In this document: one piece after another, positions 48,410 through 60,111 of the stretch
Position numbering within the stretch: the stretch's first letter is position 1
Layout of the letters: each line of letters begins with the position of its first letter
Origin: Paraphaeosphaeria minitans
Lineage: Eukaryota > Ascomycota > Dothideomycetes > Pleosporales > Didymosphaeriaceae
NCBI GenBank assembly: GCA_015832175.1
Contig: WJXW01000003.1
Coordinates: forward strand, 1,860,001 to 1,924,000
Direction of reading: 5' to 3'
Length of the DNA: 64,000 nt
Notes under the pieces: generated by a model
Told to the model about the DNA's origin: nothing
Database searches by the model: none
What the model saw: the letters and a program-made list of their open reading frames with translations, nothing else
Made by a program: the position numbers and the translations under genes

Positions 48410-49047
48410 CTATGCGTATCTGCGGGTTGACCTGGGGTAATTTGAATGGCGGTTGACTTGGAGACGACTTCCCGTCGAACCGTTGCCGTAGAATCCGAAC
48501 TCACCATAGGGATGTACTAGGTTGGAGCGAGACTCAACGTTATCTGCCAAGTCATCACTCTCGTCGCAACCCGGTATATGACCAGCTTCGCTGCCCTCTT
48601 CTTTGAACGAAGGCGAAGAACCCCCTGCAGCTATGAAGTCCACGTTCTCTCGCGGATATCCCGAGTAGTGGTCATCAACATAAACCGAATGATCAGGTGT
48701 TGCTGCTGGTGAGTCTTCCGCAGCATGGCTTCCGCCAATTCATAGGTCTCATCGTAGTATCGCTAGCCCCCAGTGTCCAGGGAGACTTTCCAGTGAGGCA
48801 TTCGCATCGAACACAATGGGTGGAAGCATACGCTGGCACTCAAACGCCAACTCTTGCCTGAGGCACTGCCTTCGAAACTATCACGTCTCGGCTGTTCAAA
48901 GAGTGATGCATTTTTTTCCGGCGGTGGGTAATTTTTGTTGCGCTTTATATCTGAGCATATGGCTACCACTCGGCCTTGTGATGAGAAGAGTAGCTCATAG
49001 ATCTGATATCGTAGTTCGAGACGGATGTTTCGTGAAATCGGTGTCAT
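48410..49047 (-). pseudogene. Possible 2EXR/F-box-like gene, apparently broken or spliced
   Basis: An ATG at 49047 opens a minus-strand frame whose start resembles the fungal 2EXR/F-box-like signature: IRLELRYQIYELLF where relatives read LPxELRxxIYExxF. This frame ends at a stop near 48763. A second minus-strand frame, about 48410-48715, reads like real coding sequence (DDHYSGYPRENVDF, then an acidic stretch and GEFGFYGNGS) and ends at 48410. The two could be joined by an intron, but I found no splice pair that clearly keeps the frame, so it may be a decayed gene. It is divergent from arg4, with 233 bp between starts. The function of 2EXR proteins is unknown. Confidence 0.35.
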
Positions 49048-49280
49048 GATGGCCAATTGACGATGTTGACCGAGAATGACTTGGGGGCGAAGGATAATTA
49101 CCTATTCCTCCTCTCCGCGCTCGGACGATTTAGCGCGAATCCCCATCCCTGTCTCCGATACCGTGTGGCGGGCGCATACAATTTTCTGGAGCGCGCATAC
49201 AGTCATCTATCAATTGGTGCCGCACTACACGCTTTCTTCCACCGTTATACCCTCTTTTTACGCTTTCCACAAAAACAGTC

Positions 49281-50756
49281 ATGGCTTCGCAAAAGAAAGT
49301 CGCGGAGAACATGCTTTGGGGAGGGCGGTTCACACGTCAGTGTCCCTCAATGCCACCACTTTGCTAATCGTCCACGCTTCGGTCATTGTAAAGCGCACCA
49401 ACTGACGGCCATGCAGAGGGCCTTGACCCCGTCATGGAGCAGTACAATGCGTCCCTGCCCTACGATCGCCTCTTCTACGCCCAGGACATCGCCGGTAGCA
49501 TCGCATTCGCCCGCGCCAACCTGAACAACGGCATCTTGACCCGGGACGAATTCGCAGCCATCGAGAAGGGTTTCGCACAGATCAAGGAAGAGTGGGCTTC
49601 GAACAGCTTCCAGGTCAAGGCCAACGACGAGGACATACACACTGCGAACGAGCGTCGGCTGAGCGAGATCATCGGCAAGGACATTGGCGGCAAGCTGCAC
49701 ACAGGCCGGAGTCGCAACGAGCAGGTCGCGACGGACATGCGGCTGTGGCTGCGCGAGGAGCTGCGGACGCTCGAGGGCTACCTGGTGCAGCTGATCAAGA
49801 CGAGCGTGCAGCGGGCAGAGGCCGAGATTGACGTCCTCATGCCAGGCTACACGCACCTCCAGAAGGCGCAGCCCGTCCGCTGGTCCCACTGGGTGCTCTC
49901 CCACGCGACCGCCTTCTCCCAGGAGCTCGAGCGCCTCCGCGAGGTCATCAAGCGCGTCAACCGCTCGCCGCTCGGCTGCGGCGCCCTTGCCGGCAACCCC
50001 TTCAACATCGACCGCCACGCCATGGCCGAGGAGCTCGGCTTCGAGGCCCTCCTGCCCAACTCGCTCAATGCCGTCGGCGACCGCGACTTCGTCTTCGAGA
50101 CGCTGCAGTGGGGCTCCAGCTTGATGCTGAAGATGTCCCGGTGGGCCGAGGACCTGATCATCTACTCGAGCTTGGAGTTTGGCTTTGTCCGCCTCGCTGA
50201 TGCCTACTCCACGGGCAGCTCGCTCATGCCGCAGAAGAAGAACGCGGACTCGCTCGAGCTCATCAGGGGCAAGTCGGGCCGCGCGTTCGGACACATGGCT
50301 GGCCTGTACGTCACCATCAAGGGCCTGCCGACGACGTACAACAAGGATTTGCAGGAGTCGGTCGAGCCGCTCATCGACCACGTCAAGACGGTGGGCGACT
50401 CGATGCAGATCGCCACCGGGGTCTTGTCCACGCTCACCATCAACGCGGAGAAGATGATGGCTGCGCTGGCGCCCGAGATGCTCGCGACCGAGTTCGCCGA
50501 CTACCTCGTCAGGAAGGGCGTGCCGTTCCGCGAGGGCCACCATATCTCGGGACGTGTGGTTGCGTTGGCGGAGGAGGAGAAGGTGCCGATGGACAAGCTA
50601 AGTCTGGAGCAGCTGAAGGGCATCGATTCGCGGTTGGGCGACGACGTGGTCGAGTGCTTGGACTACGAACGGGCGGTGGAGCTGAAGAATGCGACGGGCG
50701 GCACGAGCAAGAGCGCGGTGCGGGAGCAGATTGAGATGCTGAAGAAGCAGCTGTAG
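49281..50756 (+). CDS. ARG4: Argininosuccinate lyase (464 aa, 2 exons)
   Basis: This enzyme cleaves argininosuccinate to arginine and fumarate, the last step of arginine synthesis; the yeast enzyme is cytosolic. Exon 1 is 49281-49335 (MASQKKVAENMLWGGRFT) and exon 2 is 49417-50756. The 81-bp intron (GTCAGT...GCAG, branch CTGAC) joins to give GGRFTQGLDPVMEQYN, the conserved N-terminus. The fumarate lyase signature GSSLMPQKKN is at residues 285-294. The catalytic-site motifs GYTHLQKAQP (His165) and TGRSRNEQ are present. The length equals the usual 463-464. Codon use is GC-rich and biased, consistent with good expression. I saw no TGACTCA site of the general amino-acid control (Gcn4/CpcA) type in the 230-bp upstream gap. 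Confidence 0.97.
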
Positions 50757-51328
50757 AAGATATGCGGCGGCGTATCTGATGACCGATGAGGGCAAGAGGG
50801 AGGATAGATGAATACCCTTAGCGAAGCAAAGCTTTGTTGGTTGCCTTGGATGAGTCAGTCTCAACTTTACAGCAGTCAATCGCTCCAGCAGATCAGACTC
50901 AAGTCTTATCAAAGTCAAATCCTCAAGTGCATCAGTCTCACAACAACATCACAAAGCATCACGCACGGAACAGCAAGGCAAGCATTTGAAGTAGCAGTCG
51001 ATTGAAAAGGGGGTATCTGTTACAAACGCAATCATGACCTGTTCAAGAATGCGCCCGTCGTCCATCTCATCTCATGCCCCCGCCACGCAAAGGAAAAGAA
51101 AAGCAAACAAACAAAATCCATATCGTACAGTGCAGTACCGTAGCAATGCAATGCCAGCTCCCTCGGTTCGCTCGATTAACCTCGTCGATTCGACTCGACT
51201 CGGCGGCACAAGAATGCTTTCCTCGTCGCCTCGTCCATCCAGACTAGACTACACACCCAGATCCCTCCTCAAGCGATGGCCTGGTCAGCTCTTGGTCAAC
51301 GGGCATGACTTTTCTCAACGGGGACCAG
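50757..51328. other. Intergenic between convergent arg4 and the 70-aa gene
   Basis: About 570 bp holding the 3' ends of two convergent genes. No other gene is seen. Confidence 0.5.
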
Positions 51329-51597
51329 CTAGACTCTACTGGTGTGGTGGGTGCGCGTCTTCATGCCGCGGCGCCGGGAGCCGCCACGGCCGCAGGTCAG
51401 GCAGCTGATGATGATGTCGAAGAGGGCGACGATGCCGTTGATGATGGCGGTGCACATGGCGCCGATGGCGTTGACAATGGTCATGAGGACATTGCCGATT
51501 GTGCGAAAGATGGACTTGATCTGGGGTGTGTGTTAGCACTGGGACGAGGAGACGAGGCGGGGGTGACGAGGCTTACGCAGGAGACGACGGCGCCCAT
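51329..51597 (-). CDS. Conserved fungal small membrane-associated protein (70 aa, 2 exons)
   Basis: The exons are 51597-51577 (MGAVVSC) and 51520-51329, with a 56-bp intron (GTAAGC...CCCCAG, branch TGCTAACAC). The product is 70 residues: a long hydrophobic amphipathic stretch from about 8 to 50 rich in Ile, Gly and Ala (IVNAIGAMCTAIINGIVALF), a cysteine cluster (ISCLTCGRGG, 47-56), then a basic tail ending HHTSRV. I recall similar short proteins starting MGAVVSC in many filamentous ascomycetes; their role is unknown. Gly2 with Ser6 fits the N-myristoylation pattern MGxxxS, and Cys7 could be palmitoylated, which would tether it to a membrane. That is inference. The tiny 21-bp first exon makes it easy to miss in automatic annotation. 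Confidence 0.8.
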
Positions 51598-51864
51598 GGT
51601 GACGGTTGTGCGGGTTGTTGTTGTTGTGGTGGTGGTGGGGGGGTGTTGTCGTGGATGTGCTTGGGTCGGTGTCTCGCTATGCTTTGCAACGCTTGGTTTG
51701 TGTTTGAGTGTTGGTGGTGGTGGTGGTAGTAGTAGTAGTGAAGAGGCTGAGCAGAGGTGATGTAGGGAGGGTACTAACAGTCGTGCGTGTGTACTGCCTT
51801 CCTTTATAAACCATCACGCGCATTCCTGAAGCGAAGAGCCTGACGTCACACCCCAATCACACGG

Positions 51865-51926
51865 GCACACACACACTCTCTCTCTCTCTCTCTCTCTCAC
51901 TCTCTCACATACACACGCACACACGG
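51865..51926. repeat. AC/CT microsatellite
   Basis: Runs of CA and CT dinucleotides, including an uninterrupted CT run of about 22 bp at 51876-51898. It lies about 270-330 bp upstream of the 70-aa gene's start. Confidence 0.9.
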
Positions 51927-52920
51927 CCCAGCCAAACGGGCGCCTCATCATGGGCCTCTCTCCATGCAAGTTTCATCCGCAACCGCACACGGGCGGCGCT
52001 CAAAACCTGCTCGGAGCAGCGAACACAACCACACGCGCCACGCCGCTTTGTCGTCGCGACAGTAGCGCCCGCCCAAAGCAGGAGTGATTTGCCCCTACAC
52101 GACCGATTCGGCCATGACGCAGCTTGCCCTTCGCCGTGCTCCCTGCTGAGTCGGACCTGATCCCTGCCACCCGCCCTCTCACAGGCGCCACACCCCGGCA
52201 GCATCGTCACCACCGAGCACCATCTGCTGAAGAGATTGATTTTTTTGTCTTTCCCGTCGACTGCCATCGCGATGCCATGCAGCCATCGACACTCTTGCAC
52301 GCAAATCTGGGAAAAAGCGCATCGGTTACGCTTGCCGGCGGCCGATTCGAAGCTTCGTCTTGCTCCTCCCTGGTTCCACCGACCCAGCAAGCCCAGCAAG
52401 CCCAGCAAACCCCAGCGTCCTTCTCACCGGCAACAAACATCTGCACGACAAACGACTCGACAGCGGAACAAACGACAACGACAATGACGTAGACACAGTC
52501 CCCATCCCATCCCATCCCATCCTTCAGGACCCAGTCCAAACGCCGACCTCGCGGAACCGCAAACCTTCAATCCCATGCCTTGTTTCTTGCCCGTGCCGTC
52601 ACCATGCGCCCGTCAGATTGCCAATCTCCAAAATCTTCTTCCCATCCCCCATCAAACTCTGCATCCGTGCTCGCGTTCCAGGCCCCCGCTGAATCGTCGA
52701 ACCCACCGAGCAGCCTGCTGCTACCTAGGTATCAAGGCGAAGCCCGTGGGTCCGGTGCCGTCACCCGTGTCCGTGTCCGTATCGGTATCTATCAGCACTG
52801 GCATTGGCATCGACATTGCCGTGAGGTTGACGTCGAGCTTGGGCTTGCGCGCGAAACCTACCTAGCCATTTTGCCGTCTCCCATGGTCGCATGGATGGCG
52901 GGGCGCCAACGCTACAGATT

Positions 52921-53004
52921 CTACCTACCAGTCCCTACCTACCAGTCCCTACCTACCAGTCCCTACCTACCAGTCCCTACCTACCAGTCCCTACCTACCT
53001 ACTA
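52921..53004. repeat. 14-bp tandem repeat, unit CTACCTACCAGTCC
   Basis: Five perfect copies (52921-52990) and a sixth partial one. CTACCTAC also recurs elsewhere in this intergenic DNA. Confidence 0.92.
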
Positions 53005-53545
53005 TGTGGGTAGCCGACGCTGCGGGTCCCACCCTCGAATCTGACAGCACCGCTTCGTTGAGAGGCCCATCGGCCAACCGCTTTTGATTTCCACGGCGTC
53101 ACTGTAGCATCATGACGACTCCGCTGCTGTCCTTGCTCGTGCTTGCAAATCTAATTCAACTCCACACATGCCATTGCGTCCATCCGACATGCACACCACC
53201 TTGGCCATTAGCTCCTCCGTAGCCATACCTACCGCATCCGCTCCGAAACATGTACCCGGTATCATCTTCGTCATCCAAGAAATAGTCTCTAGCCAAATGC
53301 GCCCAACCGACAACCGCCGTAATATCCATGCACCCTTCATTGTGTATGATGCCGCCATGCACAAGATAAAAAAAGAAATGCCAAAAACTCCACCAAGCAG
53401 CGTCAGGTCGTAAGCTATCATCAAAAGTCGTATGGTGTAGGATTCAATGCAAACAAGTCTCCACCACCAATGGTGTTCGTTGCGTGTCGTGTCGTTATTC
53501 GTACATTTTGGGAGAGGCGATTGTCCGAGGATGCGCTCATGATCA

Positions 53546-56500
53546 TCACTTTCCTCCCCCGCTTTCGACAGCCTTCTCGCCTCCCCACCGCGATGCTTCC
53601 GCCACATCGCCGGCATTGAGGGGAGTCGCACGTGTTGGGATGTGAGTCTCGCTGACAAGAGTCTGTAGCTGCGGTCTCGATCCACCCAACGTCCTGCCTC
53701 TGCCTCTCGGTGTACTCTTAGGCCTCGGGATAGACCCAGCAGCAGCACCTCCGACGGCTGGAGATCCCGCTGGCGTGACGGATCGACCAACATCACCGCT
53801 GAGTGGGCTCAGCTGCCGTGAGGCATTTCCCCCGCTTGAAACCCGCGTCATCAGCGGAGGTGGACCACTCATAAACCGGCTGCTTTCCCCTGCACTGTAT
53901 AGAGGGCTGCTCAACGTTCTCGGACGCGTTGGACCAAACTGTTCCGAAAATTCCTGGACGCTCCAGCTTGCACGGTGAACTCGTGCACCATACGGCACAC
54001 TCGAGTACGACCTGTGCGATCGGATGCTCGGAGACCTTCCGTGGCCGACTGGGGTGCCACTCAACGACTCGCGATTGGAATTGGCCAGCGCCAACTGGTA
54101 GGCTTCGCCGCCGATCTCCTTCATGAATTCTTCATCCTCATCTTCGACCTTCGCCATTCGCCGGATGCTGCTGACAGTGAAGTAGGGCTCTTTCGGCATC
54201 TCTGGCTCCACCACGATGGGGTTTGCTACAGGTTCCGGCTTGACTTTCGCCGGCCGCGGAATATCCTTCACCTGGAAGTCCAGGTGATCCAGATATCTCC
54301 TGCGGAGAGGTACCAGTCGCCTCGGATGGAATGTGTCGCGGTTGCGTGTCACCGACATGTAGCTCGAGATGGCTCCTAGGATGATACATATCAGAACTGC
54401 AATGGTAAGAAGGCCTTGGATGACAATCATCACAATGCCAATGGCTGTTGCCGTGATTCGCGGGAGCCCGAAACGGACGTCGAATGCAGCCGATAGGGAG
54501 ACCGTCACAACTTTGCTGAATCCGAGAAAGTAAACGGCAATGACGTTCAGTCGCTGACCTTCGAACGGACGGAGGATGACCATCCCGACGAATGCGATGA
54601 ATTCGACTGCAAGCAAACCGAAAACCTGCACCATGGGCGAGCCAGAGGCTCCAGCCAGGAAACACGCTCGTGCAAATTCGTACACCAGCCAGACAACGAA
54701 GAACCACCACCTTGTCCTACGAAAGCGGGCGGCAAGCCATCCAAACTTTTTGGTGTACTCGTCATCATCATGCACCGACTTCTCTTCGGCGGCGGGGCCG
54801 ACTCTCCACCATCGGATTGAGCCCGCATACAACTTGTCCTCCGAGCGTGGGAAGTCGCTGTTTCGTTCCAGTCTGTACCAGGGAATCACTTTGAGCAACC
54901 TTCTCTTTTCAACGTTCAGCTGGTCGGGCTCGCATGCATAACGTCCAAACTTGATTCTGTAGAAGCACGCGTACCCAGCCAGACCTCCAAAGCCAAGCAG
55001 CATAATGAGGAAGACGACTGCAGCGATGGCGACAGGTCCAGTTGAGCCGAGGTAGCTGATCTGGAAAAGTGTGAGGAACATGAGCATGAAGAAACAGATG
55101 AAGAGTGTGCGGAGAATAACAAGGACGGTGTATCCGAGCCAGTGCCTCCGGAAGTAGACCAATCGATTGCGTCTCATCACTTTCATCCGACTCAGTCCTT
55201 CAAGCAGAATTTTGAAAGCGACCACGGAAGCAGCAACTCCAGTAACGAGGACCAGGAACCATAAGAAGCCTGTCATGAAGGCGTTCGAAGCAGGTATGTT
55301 CTCTTGGGCGAGCGTGCCGGAAAACCCAGAAAAGTTCCCCGGAAGCGGAAGGCCAGGCTTGACAGGATGGCCATACCAGGAAGAGGCACTTGAGTTACCT
55401 GCGGAATCCCTTTTCGACATCGCTTTTTCGAAAGCCTCCCTCTTGGTCATCAACTGCCTAAATCGATCCAAAAGAGGTTCGTTTGACCCAAGAACACCGG
55501 GGGTTCTGGATGGCACATCCCGACTGTAAATTTTCTGGACATCGAAGCCGCCACCGAGGCTTGGATTCGCAACACCAGGTCCGGCTGCACCCACGTGCGA
55601 GGTATTGCCTTTGTTGCTTCCGATGAAATTGTTGATCGTGTTCTGCATAGACTCCGTGTAAATGATCCCACCTGCCCAGGCATAGTTGCTCCAAAAGGCT
55701 ACAAGCACGCTGGGCCAATTCATGGAGAGCGCACCGCTGAAGAAAATGTGCTGCCACACGGCAAAAACCACCAGCACCGAAAAGGAGTGAGCGCAATGTT
55801 TCCGCAGTTCTGGCACGCTCTCTCCGTAAATGGCAGTGGCGAAAGAGGCCACGATGGCAATGATGGTGAATGCCCCGAGGATGGAACTGACCCATGCTGG
55901 CTGGGAAAATGAGCTCCCGTTGGTCACAACGCCGGAGTAGCAGCCTATTTGGCTTTGGGTAGCATTTGAAAAGATCCTCAGGATGGCTTGGCCCTCGAAA
56001 TCTGGGATCGACAAAGCGATTGATGGAATGCCGGCGACGTCATTCTGGCTGATAGGTATGATGCCGCTCGCATCGATGGGCGTTCCGGCCATGATTGGAC
56101 AGGCGCTACTAACGGTGAGGGATTTTCTGCGAACCTCTGCAAGCTTCTTACCTCTTGATATTCGCAGTGCATGGGTTGAAAGTTAGGTCGAATCGCGATT
56201 CTCCGTACGCAAAAACACCGATGTACACTACCCGACTCGTTAACTCCCGTCAAGGTCAGATGAGGGTGGCATACTCATGATAGTTTCGTTCTTCAAGTCT
56301 GTCTCCCCACCAAGGTGGAAGAGTATAGTCATGTTATCCTTGTAGTATGCAGCATCGAAACGAGTGACGTTGATACTGCTGCCGCCCATGCAGTCGCCGA
56401 AATCCTGAGTGTAAAGCGACGGTCTTCGGTCATCCTTAACGAGGTATTCCTGGCCACCAATCGTCCCAACTACGTATCCTTCTTGTACGGCAGAGACAAC

Positions 56501-56560
56501 GGGACTAAGGAGGGCAAGAACCAGGAGCAGGAACGCAAAAAGGGGCTGTTGGAGAGCCAT
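53546..56560 (-). CDS. TRP-like ion channel / flavin carrier (FLC, Pkd2-like) family protein, 973 aa
   Basis: The exons are 56560-56275, 56227-56152 and 56105-53546, with introns of 47 bp (GTATGC...GGTAG) and 46 bp (GTAAGA...TAG). The joins give MMYIGVFAYGESRFDLTFNP and the conserved ACPI...GIIP. It has a signal peptide (MALQQPLFAFLLLVLALLSP), a lumenal ML-like N-terminal domain to about residue 170 with NVT and NMT glycosylation sites, then about nine membrane segments (to roughly 720) of the fungal TRP domain. The cytosolic tail is long, Ser/Pro/Arg-rich and probably phosphorylated. Relatives are yeast Flc1-3 (FAD transport into the ER, cell wall, calcium) and fission yeast Pkd2. Which activity applies here cannot be told from sequence. 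The second acceptor has an alternative AG 3 bp earlier, which would add one Ser. Confidence 0.9.
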
Positions 56561-58227
56561 GTTGTATCACGGTATAGCTCGAAGTTGGTATACAGGCGGG
56601 CCGTTGCGTGAGGTCTGTGATCTGAACAACTGCTTGCGGACAAGAGTGGGTGCCCTTCAAACTGATGTATGACCTTTCCTGAAGCGAGGCAGAGGCCCGG
56701 AGCCTGAATCGCCTGAATGAGTGCTGTAATGGTCTGGCGATGGGGTAATGGATGTTCGAGCCAATACACAAAAAAGATTGACCGCAAAAGGCCCCGAATT
56801 AGTTGCGTGTGAGTAGCAACATCGCGTTGGGGGAAAGTTGGGACGGGAAGTCGGTGGAAGAAGAGGGTACGCATCCGGAAAAGCAGGCGCGGTCATGGCG
56901 GCCGTGACTCGCATTTTGGAGACAACGCGGAAACTAATGTGTGGGGGAAGCGCGAGCCTAGTACACTAGTAGTGAAAGAAGGAACACTTGGGCACTTGGC
57001 TGACGATGCTCCATGGAATCGGCATGATTGCGTTCTGAAGTACAATGCGATGCTTCGAACGTTTACATCTGTCATATGGTCCATGGTGGAGTCAATGCGA
57101 CGAAATTGTCCATCCACTTGGGGATGAATGTGTCGACACTGTCACGCCCGTCATAGGAGGATGAAGACATTCACAGAGCCACATCTCCGGTTACACGACA
57201 GCTTGCATGCAACCAACCGAGAGCCTATGTAGTACCTAGCCATCACAGGCTAGCGTTTAAAAGACATGTCATGGAAGGTTCCAAGCCTGCATCTGCGAAT
57301 CCGATCTTTGGGATCGGATCCTGGCGTGCGATCATCATACAGCTGTCGAGTATTGGAAGGCATGTTCGACTTTAACCAAGTTTTGTGAGCACTTGGCCGC
57401 CGACATCCGCGCTTCGTTCAACACATCTTGGTCTTCCCGCTTCCTGGCATGGCCCTTGTCGGCACGTACGTGCGCCAATTCTAGGCCTGCAAAGTGCGGT
57501 GAGTGAACCTAGGCTTCTCGATTAGTGCAGTTTCTCCTTTGCGCTTGACATCGTGCACCGTGGGGACCCTAGAAGATCGAACACCTCATCGATACCTCTT
57601 TTAGGCCGGGGCGTGGTATCATCTTGGACGCTGTCAACACCATCACGGTCAACAGCGCTCTCCACGCAGCTTCAAGTTGGCAGTCTTCCACTGGACCACT
57701 CCTATCCTATTACGTCCTCTAAATGCCTCCCCTCATCGAGGACAAGCCTTCACGGAGACTTGGGATCCATCCGCGCAGTTCCTAGACCATCGTTCATCGA
57801 CAATGTACCACCCACTCGCCAATTCTTAGCCTCGATCAATGCATCATGCACGTGTGCCATACGCACTCCCTTGTTTCTGTGGGGGCCACCATCTGCCGCC
57901 ATCCCGGGTGTGGCCGCGGATCGGCGGCGCTAGCACGTGTCTTCGATGCATCGCCAGCCTCGTCCTTACAAGAGTGCCAACAGGCCAAGAAAACATGTGC
58001 TGGGGGAAAGTCAAGTTTTCTTGCCAGTTTTGATGGCTGGTAGTGATTGAAGAATCGTAGTTCTTCGGCGTACGCATCCATCTCCTCCGTAATAGACTGG
58101 AGGGAGTATACCTACCGTACCTAAGCGATTGAAGTTTCTCAGATGAGCAATGCGGAGAGAGAGTCGCGCCCGAACAGAAGGCTCCAAAAGCCTGGGTATC
58201 ATTATGTCAAGCAAGCGTATCTATCTT
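56561..58227. other. Intergenic, ~1.7 kb; no gene seen
   Basis: It holds the promoter of the TRP-like gene. Frames at 57553-57933 (plus) and 57836-58081 (minus) have no family resemblance or supporting splice structure. Confidence 0.5.
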
Positions 58228-59209
58228 TCAAGCCGACACTGGGAAAGTCCCCTTTACTCTTACACACAGCTCCCCGTCGACACTCTCGAGTGTGCCGATG
58301 ATTTCCACCGTCTTCTTCGCTTCTGTAGGCTGTTCCTTCTTTGTGAAGTCCTTCCAAGAAGGGAGCCACGACTTTGCGGGCTGCGGTTCGGGGTGCAGCG
58401 GCGGGGCAGCCTGTGGGAGATTCGGTCTTGAGTAGTTCGCACGGAGGATGTAGAAGTTTGTGCTGTACGTGGGCTTCGCGTAGGTGACGCTCATCGACGT
58501 GGGCCGTGCAATTGAGTCTGTACCGTTGCTATCAGTACGTGATCGTGTGTTGCAAGTCAGAAACTAGCTTACCAATTGACGCGTTGGGCCCTGCGACCAT
58601 CCTCGACATGCAGTCCTCAAAGATGGTCACGATGCCGCCTCCATGCGCCATCATCGGCCACCCGCTCATCGCGCTTCCAATCCACACAGCAGCGACCAAT
58701 TCCTCGGTGTCGGCATTCCAGAATGCCCGCTGCACCCCCAGACCCTTGCTCCCAGCCAGCGATTGGCTTGTTATCGTGCGCGTCTGCTTTCCCTTGTCGT
58801 CCTTCGACTCGGTGATGTGCGTCTTGATGTCCAGCTCGACCCATCCCTTGCGTTCGCTGCCGTCCGGAGATTCATCTACAGGCGCATTTTGTGACCGCAT
58901 AAACTTCACCACATCGAGTTGTTCAGCGTCGGAGCTGAGTGCATCGAGCAGAACTTTATCCTCGCTGCTACCGGGCACGGGAAGAGAGGGGCCGACGAAG
59001 TTGCGGATCGTAAGGCCGGCAGAGACGCCGCCGAAGAGGACGAGGCCGTACCATGCGTACAGGAGGCGTTTGCGGCGCGGCTTCGGGGGTGCGGTGGTAG
59101 AGCTCGGAGCGGCCGTCGATTCGAAGGAAGCGAATCGTACGCTGCATCTTTGGGATGCATTCCGCTGTAATATTGAAATAGCGCTCGTTCGAAAACGTGG
59201 GCGGATCAT
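58228..59209 (-). CDS. Mitochondrial hotdog-fold thioesterase-like protein (308 aa, 2 exons)
   Basis: The exons are 59209-58573 and 58517-58228, with a 55-bp intron (GTAAGC...TACAG). The join gives AGPNASI-DSIARPTSMSVTYAKP, which keeps the hotdog pattern. The N-terminus (MIRPRFRTSAISILQRNASQ) is basic and amphipathic, typical of a mitochondrial presequence. Residues about 49-66 (LLYAWYGLVLFGGVSAGL) form one membrane segment. The hotdog domain follows at about 165-285, with AHGGGIVTIFEDCM as the helix that in relatives carries active-site residues. It is similar to the PaaI/4HBT group of acyl-CoA thioesterases. The likely role is cleavage of an acyl-CoA at the inner mitochondrial membrane; the substrate is not predictable. 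The C-terminal insert (PPLHPEPQPAKSW) is disordered. Confidence 0.83.
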
Positions 59210-59569
59210 TTTGAATGTTGCGCCTGGCCGAAGCAGTAGATGCTGGGGTTAAAAAGTTGATGGAGCTTGACGGAGGCCCGCATGCACCGAGGCACGAAAT
59301 TCTTGGCATTTCTGTCGACTCCCACCTTTCTGTCTATCGGACGAATGCCGCAACCTTGGTAAAGGTTGCCTTCACATTTCAAGAACACTATAAAGACAAC
59401 AAGAGTCATTTGGCGCCGTTCTGGGAGCGGGGATAATGCCTTCTCGATGGCCTGCTCTTTTCACCGACACATGGAAACCGTTCAACTTTGGTATGGTCTA
59501 CAAATCTTGCCACCTGTTACACGTAACTATATCGCTCATTGCAGATAATCCGAATCTATGAACGGCCAG

Positions 59570-60111
59570 CTATTCCTGCGAAAATCGGAAGTCAGCATTC
59601 CGAGCCTGCGAAGAGAGTCTCCGGCCTACGCACCACTCATCAACTTGGATCGTTTGATAATCTTTCACCCGGATGCCCTTGAACATGCGGATCTGAGTTT
59701 CTCTTCAGCCAGGCGGACCATCTCCTGGGAGCGCAACGCCTACATTGATGCCCATGATGTCAACTTCCTGACCTTGCTTCGGCCACTGCGGATCAAAGAA
59801 CACGGCGCTTCCGCAGCGGCCACAGAACTGATGCAGATTCCGCTTTGGCCCAAAAGTATACGTCTTGAGTGCTTCCTGGCCGCTCGTGACGTGCACATGC
59901 TCGCGTTGCGGGTACACAAGCAAATATCCATTGCGCGAACAGATGGAGCAGTTGCACTCGATGATCTTCTGCTGCTCTAGTGGTGGCGACAGTGTGACCT
60001 TGTACTGGACGGTGCCGCAGTGACAAAGCGCATCGTAAGTCGGGTGGCATTCGAAGCGTCGAAGGGGGCAAGTTTCAGAATGTTCGCTGCACTCATGCTG
60101 ACCCGTTTCTT
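59570..60111 (-). CDS. GFA domain protein (glutathione-dependent formaldehyde-activating-like), start unresolved
   Basis: A zinc-binding GFA domain is clear on the minus strand: ALCHCGTVQYKVTL, then ECNCSICSRNGYLLVYP, then HQFCGRCGSAVFFDP. These carry the CxC, CxxC and CxxC zinc ligands of the family. A 51-bp intron (59693-59743, GTAGGC...CTCAG) joins MGIN to IRMFKGI, as expected. The final exon is 59692-59570 if read straight to the stop; a further 54-bp intron near the end is possible. The 5' end is uncertain. The domain frame is open back to a plausible acceptor at 60112-60113 but has no ATG, while a nearby ATG (60094) is in another frame. A tiny upstream first exon near 60179-60185 would fit. 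GFA proteins of this type often have unknown substrates rather than formaldehyde. Confidence 0.65.

Larger units (their letters stand above)
51598..53545. other. Intergenic, ~1.9 kb, with simple repeats; no gene seen
   Basis: It contains the 5' leader and promoter of the 70-aa gene, an AC/CT-rich microsatellite (51865-51926) and a 14-bp tandem array (52921-53004). Frames of up to 228 codons at 53110-53796 overlap the TRP-like gene's end and show no family resemblance. Confidence 0.5.

Noticed and set aside
48383..48455. tRNA-like start TTGGTAGTATAATGG, like the D-arm/A box of Asp or Gly tRNA
   Set aside because: No GGTTCRANTCC B box follows and no acceptor stem pairs. At most an old tRNA fragment or chance.
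49383..50543. 386-codon antisense frame across arg4
   Set aside because: Antisense shadow of a GC-rich, codon-biased gene. The plus strand is a complete argininosuccinate lyase.
51305..51760. 151-codon plus-strand frame over the 70-aa gene
   Set aside because: It reads D/G/V repeats that are the complement of the Ile/Ala/Gly-rich minus-strand gene. The minus strand has proper splice sites and a conserved start.
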